49,834 bases of DNA from Acidobacteriota bacterium (GCA_026394075.1 JAPKYX010000164.1:1-49834); one strand, 5' to 3'. Shown: positions 1-8,539, numbered from the stretch's first letter. Notes: generated by a model from the sequence alone, not told the origin. Numbers and translations: made by a program.

Positions 1-779
1 AGGGTCTGCGACACTTCCATGATCTCCAGCGCGTTGCCGACGGCAAAGCCGAGCGGCTGATTCATGTCGGTGATCAAGGCCTGTACGCGCTTGTCGGCGC
101 GGCGGCCAATGCCCACCATCATCTGCGCCAGGCGGCGGGCTTCCACCTGCTTCTTCATGAACGCACCGGAGCCGACCTTGACGTCGAGCACCAGGGCGTC
201 GATGCCTTCCGCGCACTTCTTCGACATGATCGAGGAAGCGATCAGCGGAATGGATTCCACAGTGGCCGAAGCATCACGCAACGCGTACACGCGGCCATCG
301 GCCGGGCAAAGCTGTTCGCTCTGGCCGATGAAGGCCAGACCGTGGGCGGCCAGTTGAGCCTTGAATTCGTCGATGGTGAGATTGGTGCGGAAACCAGGAA
401 TGGATTCCAGCTTGTCCAACGTGCCACCGGTGTGGCCCAAGCCACGCCCGGACATCATGGGGACCACAACGCCCGCCGCCGCCGCCAAAGGCGCAGCAAT
501 CAAGGACGTCTTGTCGCCCACGCCGCCGGTTGAGTGCTTATCTACCTTGACGCCGGGGATATCTGACAGGTCGAGCGTTTCGCCGGAGCGGATCAGACAG
601 TCGGTGAGCGCACTCACTTCGCGGTCGCTCATGCTGGCAAAAAACGTCGCCATCAGAAAGGCCGACATCTGATAATCAGGGATGGAGCCTTGGTTATAGC
701 CGTCCACCAGAAAAGCGATCTCTTCCGGGGCGAGCTCTTCGCCCTCGCGTTTGCGGCGGATTAGGTCAACTGTACGCAT
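1..779 (-). CDS. deoA: Thymidine / pyrimidine-nucleoside phosphorylase (3' end cut by window edge)
   Basis: Translating the minus strand from the ATG at 779 gives about 259 residues that run off the left edge, so the C-terminal part is missing. The N-terminus MRTVDLIRRKREGEELAPEE is a typical four-helix start of this family. KHSTGGVGDK (about 80-89) and the signature SGRGLGHTGGTLDKLE (about 109-124) are the phosphate- and base-binding motifs of pyrimidine-nucleoside phosphorylases. The enzyme splits thymidine or uridine with phosphate into base and (deoxy)ribose-1-phosphate in the cytosol (nucleoside salvage). Thymidine and broad pyrimidine specificity cannot be separated from what is visible. 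It is transcribed away from mqnA. A TATGAT hexamer on its strand lies at 806-801. Confidence 0.93.
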   Translation of the reverse strand, partial: MRTVDLIRRKREGEELAPEEIAFLVDGYNQGSIPDYQMSAFLMATFFASMSDREVSALTDCLIRSGETLDLSDIPGVKVDKHSTGGVGDKTSLIAAPLAAAAGVVVPMMSGRGLGHTGGTLDKLESIPGFRTNLTIDEFKAQLAAHGLAFIGQSEQLCPADGRVYALRDASATVESIPLIASSIMSKKCAEGIDALVLDVKVGSGAFMKKQVEARRLAQMMVGIGRRADKRVQALITDMNQPLGFAVGNALEIMEVSQT

Positions 780-800
780 GGTGTGACTTTCAGGCTACCA

Positions 801-810
801 TCATATATAG
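801..810. promoter_or_regulatory. Probable overlapping divergent -10 elements (deoA / mqnA)
   Basis: The short gap between the two divergent genes holds one AT-rich patch in otherwise GC-rich DNA. On the minus strand it reads TATGAT (806-801), five of six matches to TATAAT, 21 bases before the phosphorylase ATG. On the plus strand it reads TATATA (804-809), ahead of the AAAGGAA ribosome site of mqnA. No convincing -35 box is visible on either strand. Confidence 0.35.
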
Positions 811-834
811 TTGAAAGTAAAGGAACCTACGCAA

Positions 835-1656
835 TTGCTCGACTTCCGGCCCAAGGCGCCTCCTCCACGGCTGGCCGCTGTCAGCTACTTGAATACATTG
901 CCTTTGGTCTGGGGCTTTGCCGCCGGACCCCAGCGTGATTCGGTCCAGCTGGATTTTGCTTTGCCTTTTGAATGTGCGCGGCGCGTGGCCAGTGGGCAGG
1001 CCAAAGCCGGCTTGATGCCGGTCATCGAAGCGTCACGTTTGGGGCTGCCGATGATCGGCGACACGGGCATTGCTTGCCGAGGTCCGGTCCGCAGTATTTT
1101 GCTGGTGAGCAAAGTTGAGCCCGCACAGATCAAGCATTTGGCGCTGGATCGGGCCTCGCGAACGTCTGTTATGTTGGCGCGGATTCTGCTGGCGGAGCGT
1201 TATGGAGCCACGCCGGAGTTGGTGACGATGTCGCCCGAACTGGGGCCGATGCTGCGCCAAGCCGATGCGGCGTTGATTATCGGCGACCCGGCGCTGCGTC
1301 TCGATCCCGCGACGCTGCCCTACCACGTGCTGGATCTCGGACTGGAGTGGTGGGAGATGACGGGGCTGCCGATGGTGTTTGCGATGTGGGCCGGGGAGGT
1401 GGCGCTGCCCGAGACGTTGTTCCGCCAATCGCTGGAATTTGGCCGGGCGAACATGGCCCAGTATCTTCGCGAAGAAGCGGCCAAGCGCGAGATCCCGGAA
1501 GCGCTGGCCTGGACGTACCTGCAACATCACATCGTTTACGACATTGGCGCACCAGAGCGCGCGGGGCTGGCGGAGTACTTGCGCCTGGCCACGGCACTGG
1601 ACCGGGCGGATGAAGCCGTGGCGGAAAGCGAGACTCAGGAGACAATCAAGAAATGA
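835..1656 (+). CDS. mqnA: Chorismate dehydratase MqnA (menaquinone, futalosine pathway)
   Basis: The protein has the family fingerprint VSYLNTLPL near its N-terminus, followed by a periplasmic-binding-protein-like fold of about 270 residues. MqnA dehydrates chorismate to 3-[(1-carboxyvinyl)oxy]benzoate, the first committed step of the futalosine route to menaquinone. I prefer the TTG at 835 because AAAGGAA lies about 10 bases upstream. An in-frame TTG at 811 would add eight residues but has no ribosome site. The stop overlaps the start of mqnC by four bases (ATGA), so the two are co-transcribed and probably translationally coupled. Other mqn genes are not in the window. Confidence 0.92.
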   Translation: MLDFRPKAPPPRLAAVSYLNTLPLVWGFAAGPQRDSVQLDFALPFECARRVASGQAKAGLMPVIEASRLGLPMIGDTGIACRGPVRSILLVSKVEPAQIKHLALDRASRTSVMLARILLAERYGATPELVTMSPELGPMLRQADAALIIGDPALRLDPATLPYHVLDLGLEWWEMTGLPMVFAMWAGEVALPETLFRQSLEFGRANMAQYLREEAAKREIPEALAWTYLQHHIVYDIGAPERAGLAEYLRLATALDRADEAVAESETQETIKK

Positions 1657-2690
1657 TGACCCGCGCCGAAGCGCTCGACCTTTTTGCCAGCCCGGACCTG
1701 GTGGGGATTGGCATGGCCGCCGATGCCCTCCGCCGCCGGTTGCACCCGGAAGGCGTCGTCAGCTACATCATTGATCGCAATATCAACTACACCAACTTCT
1801 GCACGGAGTATTGCAGCTTCTGCAACTTCTACCGGCCTCCGGGGTCGAAGGAAGGCTATATTCTGCCGCTGGAGACGATCTTTTCCAAGATCCAGGAAAC
1901 GATCGACCTGGGTGGAACCGGCGTGCTGATGCAGGGCGGGCTGCACCCGGACCTGAAGATTGAGTGGTATGAGGAGATGCTGAGCGCGATCAAGCTGAAG
2001 TTTGGCGACAAGATCTGGCTGCACTGCTTTTCCGCGCCCGAGATCACCAACATTGCCACGGTGAGCGGACTTTCGCTGTATGACACCATGGCCCGTTTGC
2101 GCGACGCCGGCTTGCAGAGCGTGCCCGGTGGCGGCGCGGAGATTCTGGACGACCAGGTCCGCCAGCGCATCTCGCGGTTGAAGTGCGATGTCAGCGAATG
2201 GGTGGACGTGCACAAGACCGCCCACCAGTTAGGGATGCGCTCCACGGCCACAATGATGTTTGGCTGCGGCGAAACGATTGAGCAGCGGATGAACCACTTT
2301 GAGCTGGTGCGCCAGATCCAGGAAGAGACCGGCGGCTTTACGGCGTTTATACCGTGGAGCTTCCAGCGCGAAGATACGTCACTAGGCCGGTCGGTGAAGC
2401 AGGAAGCGACGGCGGTGGAGTATCTGAAGACACTGGCCATCTCGCGGCTCTATCTCGACAACATCTTGAACATCCAGAGCAGCTGGGTGACGCCGGGCTT
2501 GAAGGTCTGCCAGATGGGCTTGCGTTTTGGCGGTAACGACGTTGGTTCGATCATGATCGAAGAAAACGTCGTCAGCCAAGCCGGGGCTCGCCATCAGGCG
2601 ACCGAAGAAGACCTGCGCGCGATGATCCGCGATGCAGGGTTTGTGCCGAAGCAGCGCGATACGCTGTACCGCACTTACTTCTTGAATTAG
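1653..2690 (+). CDS. mqnC: Cyclic dehypoxanthinyl futalosine synthase MqnC (radical SAM)
   Basis: The 345-residue protein carries the radical SAM cluster motif C50-x3-C54-x2-C57 within NFCTEYCSFCNFY. It then shows GGLHPD and the QSVPGGGAEIL stretch typical of the MqnC/MqnE/CofH group. It cyclises dehypoxanthine futalosine, the radical step of the futalosine pathway, using S-adenosylmethionine and a 4Fe-4S cluster in the cytosol. Pairing with mqnA supports MqnC over the related MqnE and CofH. The start overlaps the mqnA stop. At the other end its TAG (2688-2690) interlocks with the TAA of the convergent gene (2689-2687), so the two genes share bases. Confidence 0.93.
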   Translation: MMTRAEALDLFASPDLVGIGMAADALRRRLHPEGVVSYIIDRNINYTNFCTEYCSFCNFYRPPGSKEGYILPLETIFSKIQETIDLGGTGVLMQGGLHPDLKIEWYEEMLSAIKLKFGDKIWLHCFSAPEITNIATVSGLSLYDTMARLRDAGLQSVPGGGAEILDDQVRQRISRLKCDVSEWVDVHKTAHQLGMRSTATMMFGCGETIEQRMNHFELVRQIQEETGGFTAFIPWSFQREDTSLGRSVKQEATAVEYLKTLAISRLYLDNILNIQSSWVTPGLKVCQMGLRFGGNDVGSIMIEENVVSQAGARHQATEEDLRAMIRDAGFVPKQRDTLYRTYFLN

Positions 2691-3184
2691 CTCGACCGCC
2701 GGCACCAGTCCAGCAATAGCTGCCACTCCGCGTGCTGGACCTCGATGGCGATGGCTTTCCCGGCTCCCGAAGCGGAGTCGCAGTAATCGATGAAGCCGCT
2801 GGAATCCCAGGGGCAGCGACCGGCAGGGTACCCCAAAGTGGCGGCGGCCTTCGCCAGTTCCGGGAAGATCGCGTGACGACCCACGCGGCGGAACCAGTAG
2901 CCCGCGTTGAAGCTGTCAGGCTCCTGACGGTGGAGGATGGCGTGCCAGTAGCTACCTTCCGGGGTCTCCAGATCCTGCGCGACCTGATGCGCCTCTTCCC
3001 AGCAGCCCAGGTAGAGCAACGCCCCCGCCAGCACCCCGACCGGGGAAGCCGCACCGGGAAACAGCGCTCGGGCGTGGCCACCACGCAGCACGGCCGCCCA
3101 CTCCGGGGCCCATGGACGTGGGTGACGCAGGGGCATGCGATGGGGACTGGCTTTCAGCTCTTCAATCAATTCGGCGGCGGTCAC
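2687..3184 (-). CDS. Conserved hypothetical protein, cytosolic
   Basis: I do not recognise a named family. The protein of about 165 residues has no signal peptide or membrane segment. It is rich in Trp, His and Arg, with a central EPDSFNAGYWFRRVGRH and a C-terminal half containing CPWDSSGFIDYC. I chose the GTG at 3184 because GGGAG lies about 9 bases upstream. The open frame extends to an ATG at 3295, but that longer form would overlap the divergent patatin gene. It converges on mqnC with interlocked stop codons. Confidence 0.6.
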   Translation of the reverse strand: MTAAELIEELKASPHRMPLRHPRPWAPEWAAVLRGGHARALFPGAASPVGVLAGALLYLGCWEEAHQVAQDLETPEGSYWHAILHRQEPDSFNAGYWFRRVGRHAIFPELAKAAATLGYPAGRCPWDSSGFIDYCDSASGAGKAIAIEVQHAEWQLLLDWCRRSS

Positions 3185-3224
3185 GGCAATATTCTCCCTC
3201 TCAAAAAAGGTACCCTGCTCAAGG

Positions 3225-4049
3225 ATGCTCAGCGAGGCCTCTTCGACGAACCAAGACTCTCTACCGGCGTCGAGAGGCACGTCGGCACACCCCAAGACGG
3301 CGCTGGTGCTGTCTGGTGGCGGTATGTTTGGGGCCTACCAGGCTGGCGTGTGGAGCGTGCTGGCCGAGTTCTGGAAACCGGACCTGGTGGTGGGGGCCAG
3401 TGTCGGCTCACTCAACGGTTGGGCGATTGCGGGCGGTGCCACGGGCGAAGACCTCCACCGGTCCTGGTTGGACCCACGGCGGGCGGAAGAACATCGCTAC
3501 CGCTGGCCCCGTTCGCTGAACGATGGCTTTATTGATCCCAGCAGCCTGGAGCGCTGGATCCAGGAACTGCACAGCCAGTGGACGCCGCGTTGCGAAGTGG
3601 GCGTGGCGCTGACCGAGATGTGGAGCTTTGGCCTCCGGCTGGCCCGCAATACTCAGGTGACTTGGCAGCATTTAGCGGCGTCCTGTGGCGTGCCGCTGTT
3701 TTTGCCTTCCTATGTGATCGATGGACGCCGGTACGCGGATGGTGGTCTGGTGACGCCGCTGCCCTTGTGGGGAGCACTGGAAATGGGCGCGGAACGCATA
3801 GTGTCGGTGAACCTGTTGGGCGCGCGGGCCAACCCGGTGATGGCCGCCGGGGCGCGGCTGCTGCGCTGGAAGACCGGCTTTGAGCTGCACGTTCCCGGGT
3901 CCGCCAAGCTGGTGCAGATCAATCCCAAACCGGCCTTGGGCGCGCCGCAGCAGATGATCTTCTGGCAGCGGGACCGCATCGAACGGTGGTTTGACCGTGG
4001 CCGCCAGGATGCGTTAACGAAAAAACAATTCGTGTGTGATATGTTCTAA
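3225..4049 (+). CDS. Patatin-like phospholipase / lipid acyl hydrolase
   Basis: Three patatin motifs are present in order: the oxyanion-hole glycine run SGGGMFGAYQAG (30-41), the nucleophile elbow GASVG with Ser59 (57-61), and the second dyad residue Asp172 in YADGGLVTP. The family hydrolyses acyl esters of phospholipids or other lipids with a Ser-Asp dyad. No signal peptide is seen, so it is probably cytosolic or peripheral. The ATG at 3225 is the closest in-frame ATG upstream of the conserved core. A start at 3135 is open but would overlap the divergent neighbour. A small unknown protein follows after five bases. Confidence 0.85.
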   Translation: MLSEASSTNQDSLPASRGTSAHPKTALVLSGGGMFGAYQAGVWSVLAEFWKPDLVVGASVGSLNGWAIAGGATGEDLHRSWLDPRRAEEHRYRWPRSLNDGFIDPSSLERWIQELHSQWTPRCEVGVALTEMWSFGLRLARNTQVTWQHLAASCGVPLFLPSYVIDGRRYADGGLVTPLPLWGALEMGAERIVSVNLLGARANPVMAAGARLLRWKTGFELHVPGSAKLVQINPKPALGAPQQMIFWQRDRIERWFDRGRQDALTKKQFVCDMF

Positions 4050-4054
4050 AAGCG

Positions 4055-4369
4055 ATGCCTGCTTTCCGTCTTCACCGCATCAAGGACAATCCGCGCGAAA
4101 CTTTCCGCTGGGCCGCGCACTCCAGTGGAGCCACGCTAGCCAAGCCCCGTGACTATGAGCCGGGCGAGGAGTTTGAGGCCGCCAGCAGCTATGCCCTGTG
4201 GGAAGCGTTGCGCGGTACCCCCGCCGCGCTGCAGTTGGGTGACATCCTGGAAGGTGCCGATGGGAGCCTGCGGATTTATAAGTACGTGGGCTTTGAAGAA
4301 GCCCAATGGGTGCTGCCGCAGATCATGCCGATTCCGGAACCGGCCGCGGCCGCCGCAGCTGCATTCTAA
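4055..4369 (+). CDS. Small conserved hypothetical protein
   Basis: A 104-residue acidic, soluble protein beginning MPAFRLHRIKDNPRETFRWA and ending in an alanine-rich tail. It has no membrane segment, cysteine motif or recognisable domain. It starts five bases after the patatin stop, so the two are almost certainly one transcript. Coding bias continues smoothly from its neighbour. The function is unknown. Confidence 0.6.
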   Translation: MPAFRLHRIKDNPRETFRWAAHSSGATLAKPRDYEPGEEFEAASSYALWEALRGTPAALQLGDILEGADGSLRIYKYVGFEEAQWVLPQIMPIPEPAAAAAAAF

Positions 4370-4392
4370 AGTGCAGGCCGGGTTCAGCAGGG

Positions 4393-4398
4393 TATAAT
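4393..4398 (+). promoter_or_regulatory. Consensus -10 box TATAAT six bases before a start codon
   Basis: A perfect TATAAT at 4393-4398 is followed by six bases and then the ATG at 4405. Transcription would therefore begin at or next to the start codon (leaderless mRNA). The only purine run, GGAAG, abuts the ATG and is too close to serve as a ribosome site. No -35 box is seen at the expected distance. Confidence 0.6.
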
Positions 4399-4404
4399 CG
4401 GAAG

Positions 4405-4965
4405 ATGGGATACCGCCCGGAGGCGCCGGAGGGGATCAACTGCTTTGCATTGGTCACGTATCTGCCTTCACCGCTTGGATCGTTTTTGAATTCTCTCCGT
4501 CAGGAGTTGGTGCCAACGTGTCACCTGCGCTCCCACGTGACGGTTCTGCCCCCCCGCCAGCTGCCATCCTGTTCTGCCGGGTGGGACCAACTACAGCGCC
4601 AACTCATTGATTTTGAACCAGTTTATGTCGAGCTGGACACGATTGAGGTATTCCCGGAAACTTCCGTCATCTACGTATCCATCGGCTGCGGACGCCAACA
4701 GCTGATCGCGATGCATCAGTCCCTGGCGCAAGATGATCTCGCTTTCTGTGAACCTTTTGTCTTCCATCCGCACATCACCCTGGCCCAGGGTCTGTTGGGT
4801 GAACAGGTGGAGGCAGGTAAAGAACTGGCCCGGCACCGCTGGGCCAATTTCACCGGCCCCCGCGGATTTATGCTGGACGCCATGACTTTTGTCCAAAACA
4901 CGGTCAGCAATGACTGGGTGGACCTGGGTGAACTCTCGCTGGGCGCGGTCGGCGTCAGCCAGTAG
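4405..4965 (+). CDS. 2H phosphoesterase / 2'-5' RNA ligase-like protein (LigT family)
   Basis: A protein of about 186 residues with the two His-x-Thr-type motifs of the 2H superfamily, HVTVLPP in the N-terminal half and HPHITLAQ in the C-terminal half, placed as a symmetric pair. These enzymes act on 2',3'-cyclic or 2'-5' phosphodiester bonds of RNA or nucleotides, and the real substrate is unknown. The ATG at 4405 is six bases after a perfect TATAAT, which suggests a leaderless message. The open frame continues upstream without a conserved sequence. It converges on the next gene with a 13-base gap. Confidence 0.8.
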   Translation: MGYRPEAPEGINCFALVTYLPSPLGSFLNSLRQELVPTCHLRSHVTVLPPRQLPSCSAGWDQLQRQLIDFEPVYVELDTIEVFPETSVIYVSIGCGRQQLIAMHQSLAQDDLAFCEPFVFHPHITLAQGLLGEQVEAGKELARHRWANFTGPRGFMLDAMTFVQNTVSNDWVDLGELSLGAVGVSQ

Positions 4966-4978
4966 CGGCGGGGCCAGT

Positions 4979-5461
4979 CTACTCAAACATCGTCAGCTGG
5001 CCATCGGGAGTACCGCGACGCCGGGCTTCAGCCTTGGCCGCCCCCACTGAACCCAATACGGTGCACGCCTTCAATGCCGCCCGGGGCACGTAGATCCGCT
5101 GCGTATTGCCCGTCGCCTCCGGAGGGACCGCATGGAAGCCCAGCCCATCCAGCTCGTGCAGCCGGTTGGGAAGCAACCCTTCCAGCGATTCGCCATCCCG
5201 AAAATCAAACCGGACCCACAGGCCCTCCAACTTCGGGCGTGAGGAAAATGCGCGCTTGGTGGCCCAGGCCGCCGGAAACTCCCATTCGCGGACAAAGCAG
5301 ATCAGTTTCAGGTCAAGATAAGGTACGGTGGCCACCGCCCCGGCGGCAGATAGCAACTCCACCCCCTCTGGCAGAAACGATTCGGGTTGCCGGACATAAC
5401 CCGCCAACGGCTCACGGTCGAACCGGATGGCGAATACTTTCTTGGGCGTCGAGCCGGGCAT
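4979..5461 (-). CDS. Conserved hypothetical protein
   Basis: A 160-residue soluble protein, MPGSTPKKVFAIRFDREPLA at the N-terminus, with a central DLKLICFVREWEF strand pattern and a C-terminal basic helix before TPDGQLTMFE. The alternating hydrophobic strands suggest a small beta-rich domain. I cannot assign a family. It is divergent from xerD, with 104 bases between the two starts, and convergent with the LigT-like gene. Confidence 0.6.
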   Translation of the reverse strand: MPGSTPKKVFAIRFDREPLAGYVRQPESFLPEGVELLSAAGAVATVPYLDLKLICFVREWEFPAAWATKRAFSSRPKLEGLWVRFDFRDGESLEGLLPNRLHELDGLGFHAVPPEATGNTQRIYVPRAALKACTVLGSVGAAKAEARRRGTPDGQLTMFE

Positions 5462-5528
5462 CGATATCGTGTTAGACCGTCAGCAATCAATTCCAGGGCA
5501 CAGAAAAGGCGAAAGCTTTGCGAAAATG

Positions 5529-5558
5529 TTTCAAACAGTTTCCGCAATATTGTATCAT
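5529..5558 (+). promoter_or_regulatory. Probable xerD promoter, leaderless layout
   Basis: TATCAT (5553-5558, five of six matches to TATAAT) ends seven bases before the ATG at 5566, with no purine-rich ribosome site between them. A weak -35-like TTTCAA lies at 5529-5534, 18 bases upstream of the -10. The transcript would start close to the start codon. Confidence 0.45.
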
Positions 5559-5565
5559 TGGCACC

Positions 5566-6456
5566 ATGAGCGCCACCCTGGCGCTGGGCCCCGCAATCCG
5601 GTCATTTTTAAGCTTTTGCCGGATTGAGAAAGGCCTGGCCCGGAATTCGATGGAATCTTATGCGCGGGATTTGTCGCGCTTTGAGACCTGGATTACTGCC
5701 TCCGGTCAATCACCGGAAGCAGCGGCCTCCGTGCGCGCCTATTTGGATCACTTAATGGCGGAAGGGTTGGCCGCGCGAAGCATCGCCCGGCACTTGACCG
5801 CGCTGCGCCAACTGTACCGGTATCTAATCGCGGAAAACCGTTTGACCCAGGATCCGGCGGCACTGATCCCATTGCCCCGGCAATGGAAGACGCTACCCAA
5901 GGCGTTGTCCAGTGCGCAGATGGGGACGTTGTCGGAAGCGCCATCAACGGAAACGCCACTGGGCCTGCGGGACCGGGCGATGATCGAATTGCTGTACTCC
6001 AGTGGCCTGCGGGTGACGGAGCTCTGCACGCTGGAGACGACGGATCTGCTGGATGACCGCGGCATTGTGCGCGTCACCGGCAAAGGAAACAAGCAGCGCC
6101 TGGTACCGGTGGGCCGGGTGGCGCTGGAGGCGATCCGGCTGTACCTGGCCACGGGCCGTCCGGCGCTGTTGAAGAGCCGCGCCAGCCGGTACCTGTTTAT
6201 CAGCCAGCGCGGCGGGCGGCTGGACCGGACCGCGTTTTTCCGGGCCATCCGCAATCATGGCCTGCGGGCAGGTTTGGGGGTGTCGCCGCACAAGTTGCGC
6301 CACACTTTCGCGACACATTTACTGGAAGGCGGGGCGGATCTGCGGAGCGTCCAGACCATGTTGGGCCATGCCGACATTGCGACAACGCAAGTCTATACGC
6401 ACGTGCTCCGCTCACGGCTGAAACAAACACTGGAGCAGCACCATCCGCGAGCATAG
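5566..6456 (+). CDS. xerD: Tyrosine recombinase XerD/XerC family
   Basis: The 296-residue protein has the N-terminal SAM-like core-binding domain (about 1-100) and the complete catalytic set: Arg149 (SGLRVTEL), Lys173 (GKGNK), His242 and Arg245 (HKLRH), His268 (LGHADI) and Tyr277 (QVYTH). Length and motifs match the housekeeping Xer recombinases that resolve chromosome dimers at dif. XerC and XerD cannot be told apart with certainty. No integrase-type neighbours or att sites are seen, which argues against a prophage or integron enzyme. The start at 5566 is supported by a -10 box seven bases upstream. Confidence 0.9.
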   Translation: MSATLALGPAIRSFLSFCRIEKGLARNSMESYARDLSRFETWITASGQSPEAAASVRAYLDHLMAEGLAARSIARHLTALRQLYRYLIAENRLTQDPAALIPLPRQWKTLPKALSSAQMGTLSEAPSTETPLGLRDRAMIELLYSSGLRVTELCTLETTDLLDDRGIVRVTGKGNKQRLVPVGRVALEAIRLYLATGRPALLKSRASRYLFISQRGGRLDRTAFFRAIRNHGLRAGLGVSPHKLRHTFATHLLEGGADLRSVQTMLGHADIATTQVYTHVLRSRLKQTLEQHHPRA

Positions 6457-6510
6457 CGCCGCAACTGGGACGGGCCGGACGAGACGCACCACACGGAGGG
6501 CGAACGAACA

Positions 6511-7812
6511 ATGAGCGACTACATGTTCATGCTGGAAAGCCACCTGACGGGGCCGCAAAATAAGGCCTTGGCGCAGGTGATGGCGGCAGCTCAGCAGACC
6601 GGCCTGAATGTCTATCTAACGGGCGGCTCCATGCGCGATGTGATGGGTGGCTTTGCCGCCCGCGACTTGGATGTGGTGGTGGAAGGCCAAGTATCAAAGC
6701 TGGTGAAGGCCTTGCAGAAGGAAGGCGGCGAGTTGGTGGCCACCGATGAACTGCACAAGTCGAGTGAAATGCGCTTGTGCGGCAATGTGCCGGTGGGTAT
6801 TTCCATGTCGCGGCAGGAGCGTTATGCCCGCTCCGGAGCCAAACCGCAGATCAGCCCCGCCCCGATCCACGAACATCTCCGCTGCCGGGATTTTACGATC
6901 AATGCGATTGCGCTGTCGCTGAGCAAGGGCTCCCGCGGGCTGCTGATTGACCCGACCAACGGCGTCTCCGATCTCCAGTTGCGCGAGCTGCGCACGGTGG
7001 GCAACTACACGCTGTACGACGATCCGTCGCGGCTGCTGCGGCTGTTGCGGCTGGAAGTGCGGCTGGGCTTCACGATTGGCGATCGCACGATGGCGCAGTA
7101 CCGCAACGCTCGCGAAGCGCAGATGGAGCAGCAGATTACGCCCGCCGCCCGCCGGCAGGAACTGTTGGCCATGGCGGCGGAGCCCAACCCGGGCGAATTA
7201 ATCAAGAAGCTGGAGCAGGAAGGGCTGCTGACGCTGTTTGCTCCGTCTCTGGCCGGGCCTAAGATCAACCATGCCGGGTTTCAGAAACTCCAAAAGGCGA
7301 TCCAGTTGGTGCCGCACGGTCACGACTTCCAGTTCGATCCGCGTGGCCTGTTTCTATTCCTGCTGACGGAGTTATTGACCCCCAAGGAGAAGACGGTGCT
7401 GGCGCAGACTTCGGCGCTGGAAAAGGCTGACCTGGATTTGTGGCAGAAGTTGGAGGCGAAGGCCAAGAAGCTGGAGAAGGTATTGCAGGCGCCTGCCTTA
7501 AGCCGGGCATCGCAGATTTATGCCGCGTTGCTGCCGGTGCCGGGTGATGAGATTTTGTTTCTGCTGTGCCGCTCCCAGCAACGGCTGGTGACGGACCGCG
7601 TGAAGAACTACCTGCAAAAGTATCTCCAGACCGCCGAAGAAGTCACCGATGCCGATGTGGTGGCCAAGGGTGGCGTGCCGGGTACGCCCAAGTTTGCGGT
7701 GATCCGCAGCCAGATCGTCAATGGCCGCCTGGATGGCCGCTTGAAGAAGCCAGCCCCACCGGTGGTGGAAGCGGCTCCGGTGTCAGTGGCCACGGCGCGC
7801 CGCTTCAACTAG
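6511..7812 (+). CDS. tRNA nucleotidyltransferase / poly(A) polymerase family protein
   Basis: The N-terminal nucleotidyltransferase domain shows GGSMRDVM followed by the metal-binding DxD in RDLDVVVEG (about 40-60). The family blocks RDFTINAIA and LIDPTNGVSDL (about 130-155) and DDPSRLLRLLRL (about 170) follow. The enzyme adds CCA or A residues to RNA 3' ends, and which of these it does is not decidable here. The 433-residue length fits. The C-terminal 200 residues are divergent and Lys/Leu-rich. It follows xerD after 54 bases with GGAGG upstream of the ATG, so it may be co-transcribed. Confidence 0.88.
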   Translation: MSDYMFMLESHLTGPQNKALAQVMAAAQQTGLNVYLTGGSMRDVMGGFAARDLDVVVEGQVSKLVKALQKEGGELVATDELHKSSEMRLCGNVPVGISMSRQERYARSGAKPQISPAPIHEHLRCRDFTINAIALSLSKGSRGLLIDPTNGVSDLQLRELRTVGNYTLYDDPSRLLRLLRLEVRLGFTIGDRTMAQYRNAREAQMEQQITPAARRQELLAMAAEPNPGELIKKLEQEGLLTLFAPSLAGPKINHAGFQKLQKAIQLVPHGHDFQFDPRGLFLFLLTELLTPKEKTVLAQTSALEKADLDLWQKLEAKAKKLEKVLQAPALSRASQIYAALLPVPGDEILFLLCRSQQRLVTDRVKNYLQKYLQTAEEVTDADVVAKGGVPGTPKFAVIRSQIVNGRLDGRLKKPAPPVVEAAPVSVATARRFN

Positions 7813-7816
7813 GCCG

Positions 7817-8170
7817 ATGCAGCTTGCCTCGGCACTGCTCTACGTGAAGGATCTGGCGCGGCTGACCGCCTTTTATCAGAGCTTGCTGGGCACGGCACCG
7901 GTGAAGGAAGCAGCCGGCTGGGTGGAGTTTGACGCCGGGCGCGCTACGCTGATGTTGCACGAGATCCCCGGCGCAGTGGCTGATCAGATTGTGATCACGA
8001 CTCCACCGGAACCGCGTGACCAGACGCCCCTCAAGTTGATTTTTGCCGTGCCGGATCTGGCCGCTGAGCGAGCCCGCCTGGCCGCGGTAGGGATCGATCT
8101 AGTGGAGCGGCCCTGGGGCAGTTGCGACGGCATGGACCCGGAAGGCAACATTTTCACGATCACCGGGTAG
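7817..8170 (+). CDS. Glyoxalase / VOC-fold protein
   Basis: A 117-residue single-module VOC protein with two beta-alpha-beta-beta-beta halves: LYVKDLARLTAFYQSLLG in the first and a C-terminal GIDLVERPWGSCDGMDPEGN in the second. The family covers glyoxalase I, antibiotic-binding proteins and dioxygenases. No residue pattern here fixes the function. It starts four bases after the nucleotidyltransferase stop and is co-transcribed with it. It ends nine bases before the convergent transporter pair. Confidence 0.78.
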   Translation: MQLASALLYVKDLARLTAFYQSLLGTAPVKEAAGWVEFDAGRATLMLHEIPGAVADQIVITTPPEPRDQTPLKLIFAVPDLAAERARLAAVGIDLVERPWGSCDGMDPEGNIFTITG

Positions 8171-8179
8171 GTTATTGGC

Positions 8180-8539
8180 TTAGCCGACGCGCCCACCCAG
8201 GCCCAGCAACACGACACCCGCCAGAATCAACCCGACGCCGACAAACTTGCTGCGCGTCACCTGCTCGCCAAAAAACAGCTTGGACCAGAGCATCGTCCAC
8301 ACGTAGCCGAGCGAGACCATCGGGTAGAGAATTGTCAATTCGCCTTCCCGCACCCCCATCAGGAAAAAGACGCTGGAGAGCAAAAACAGACCCACTCCGG
8401 CCATCAGATGCCAATTGGTGAGCAGCGCCCGAAGAGTGAACTTCAGCCGCTCCGCGCCAGACTTCAGCAGCACGGCTCCAAATGACCCGATAAAGGAAGC
8501 CAGGAACACCAGCAGAATGGAACTAAGGGGAGTTTTCAC
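8180..8539 (-). CDS. EamA/SMR-like small membrane transporter, subunit 2
   Basis: A 119-residue protein with four predicted membrane helices, a conserved ILYPMVSLGYVWTMLW in the third and KFVGVGLILAGVVLLGLGG in the fourth. It resembles half-length EamA/SMR carriers that work as dimers. Its ATG overlaps the upstream gene by four bases (8536-8539), and that gene encodes a related four-helix protein. A heterodimer of two antiparallel subunits is therefore likely. The substrate is unknown; related pairs include ArnE/ArnF lipid flippases and EmrE-type multidrug exporters. Confidence 0.78.
   Translation of the reverse strand: MKTPLSSILLVFLASFIGSFGAVLLKSGAERLKFTLRALLTNWHLMAGVGLFLLSSVFFLMGVREGELTILYPMVSLGYVWTMLWSKLFFGEQVTRSKFVGVGLILAGVVLLGLGGRVG

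Noticed and set aside
5566-6456. XerD-like gene as part of an integrative element
   Set aside because: No att-like repeats, tRNA, excisionase or phage genes nearby; sequence matches housekeeping Xer recombinases.
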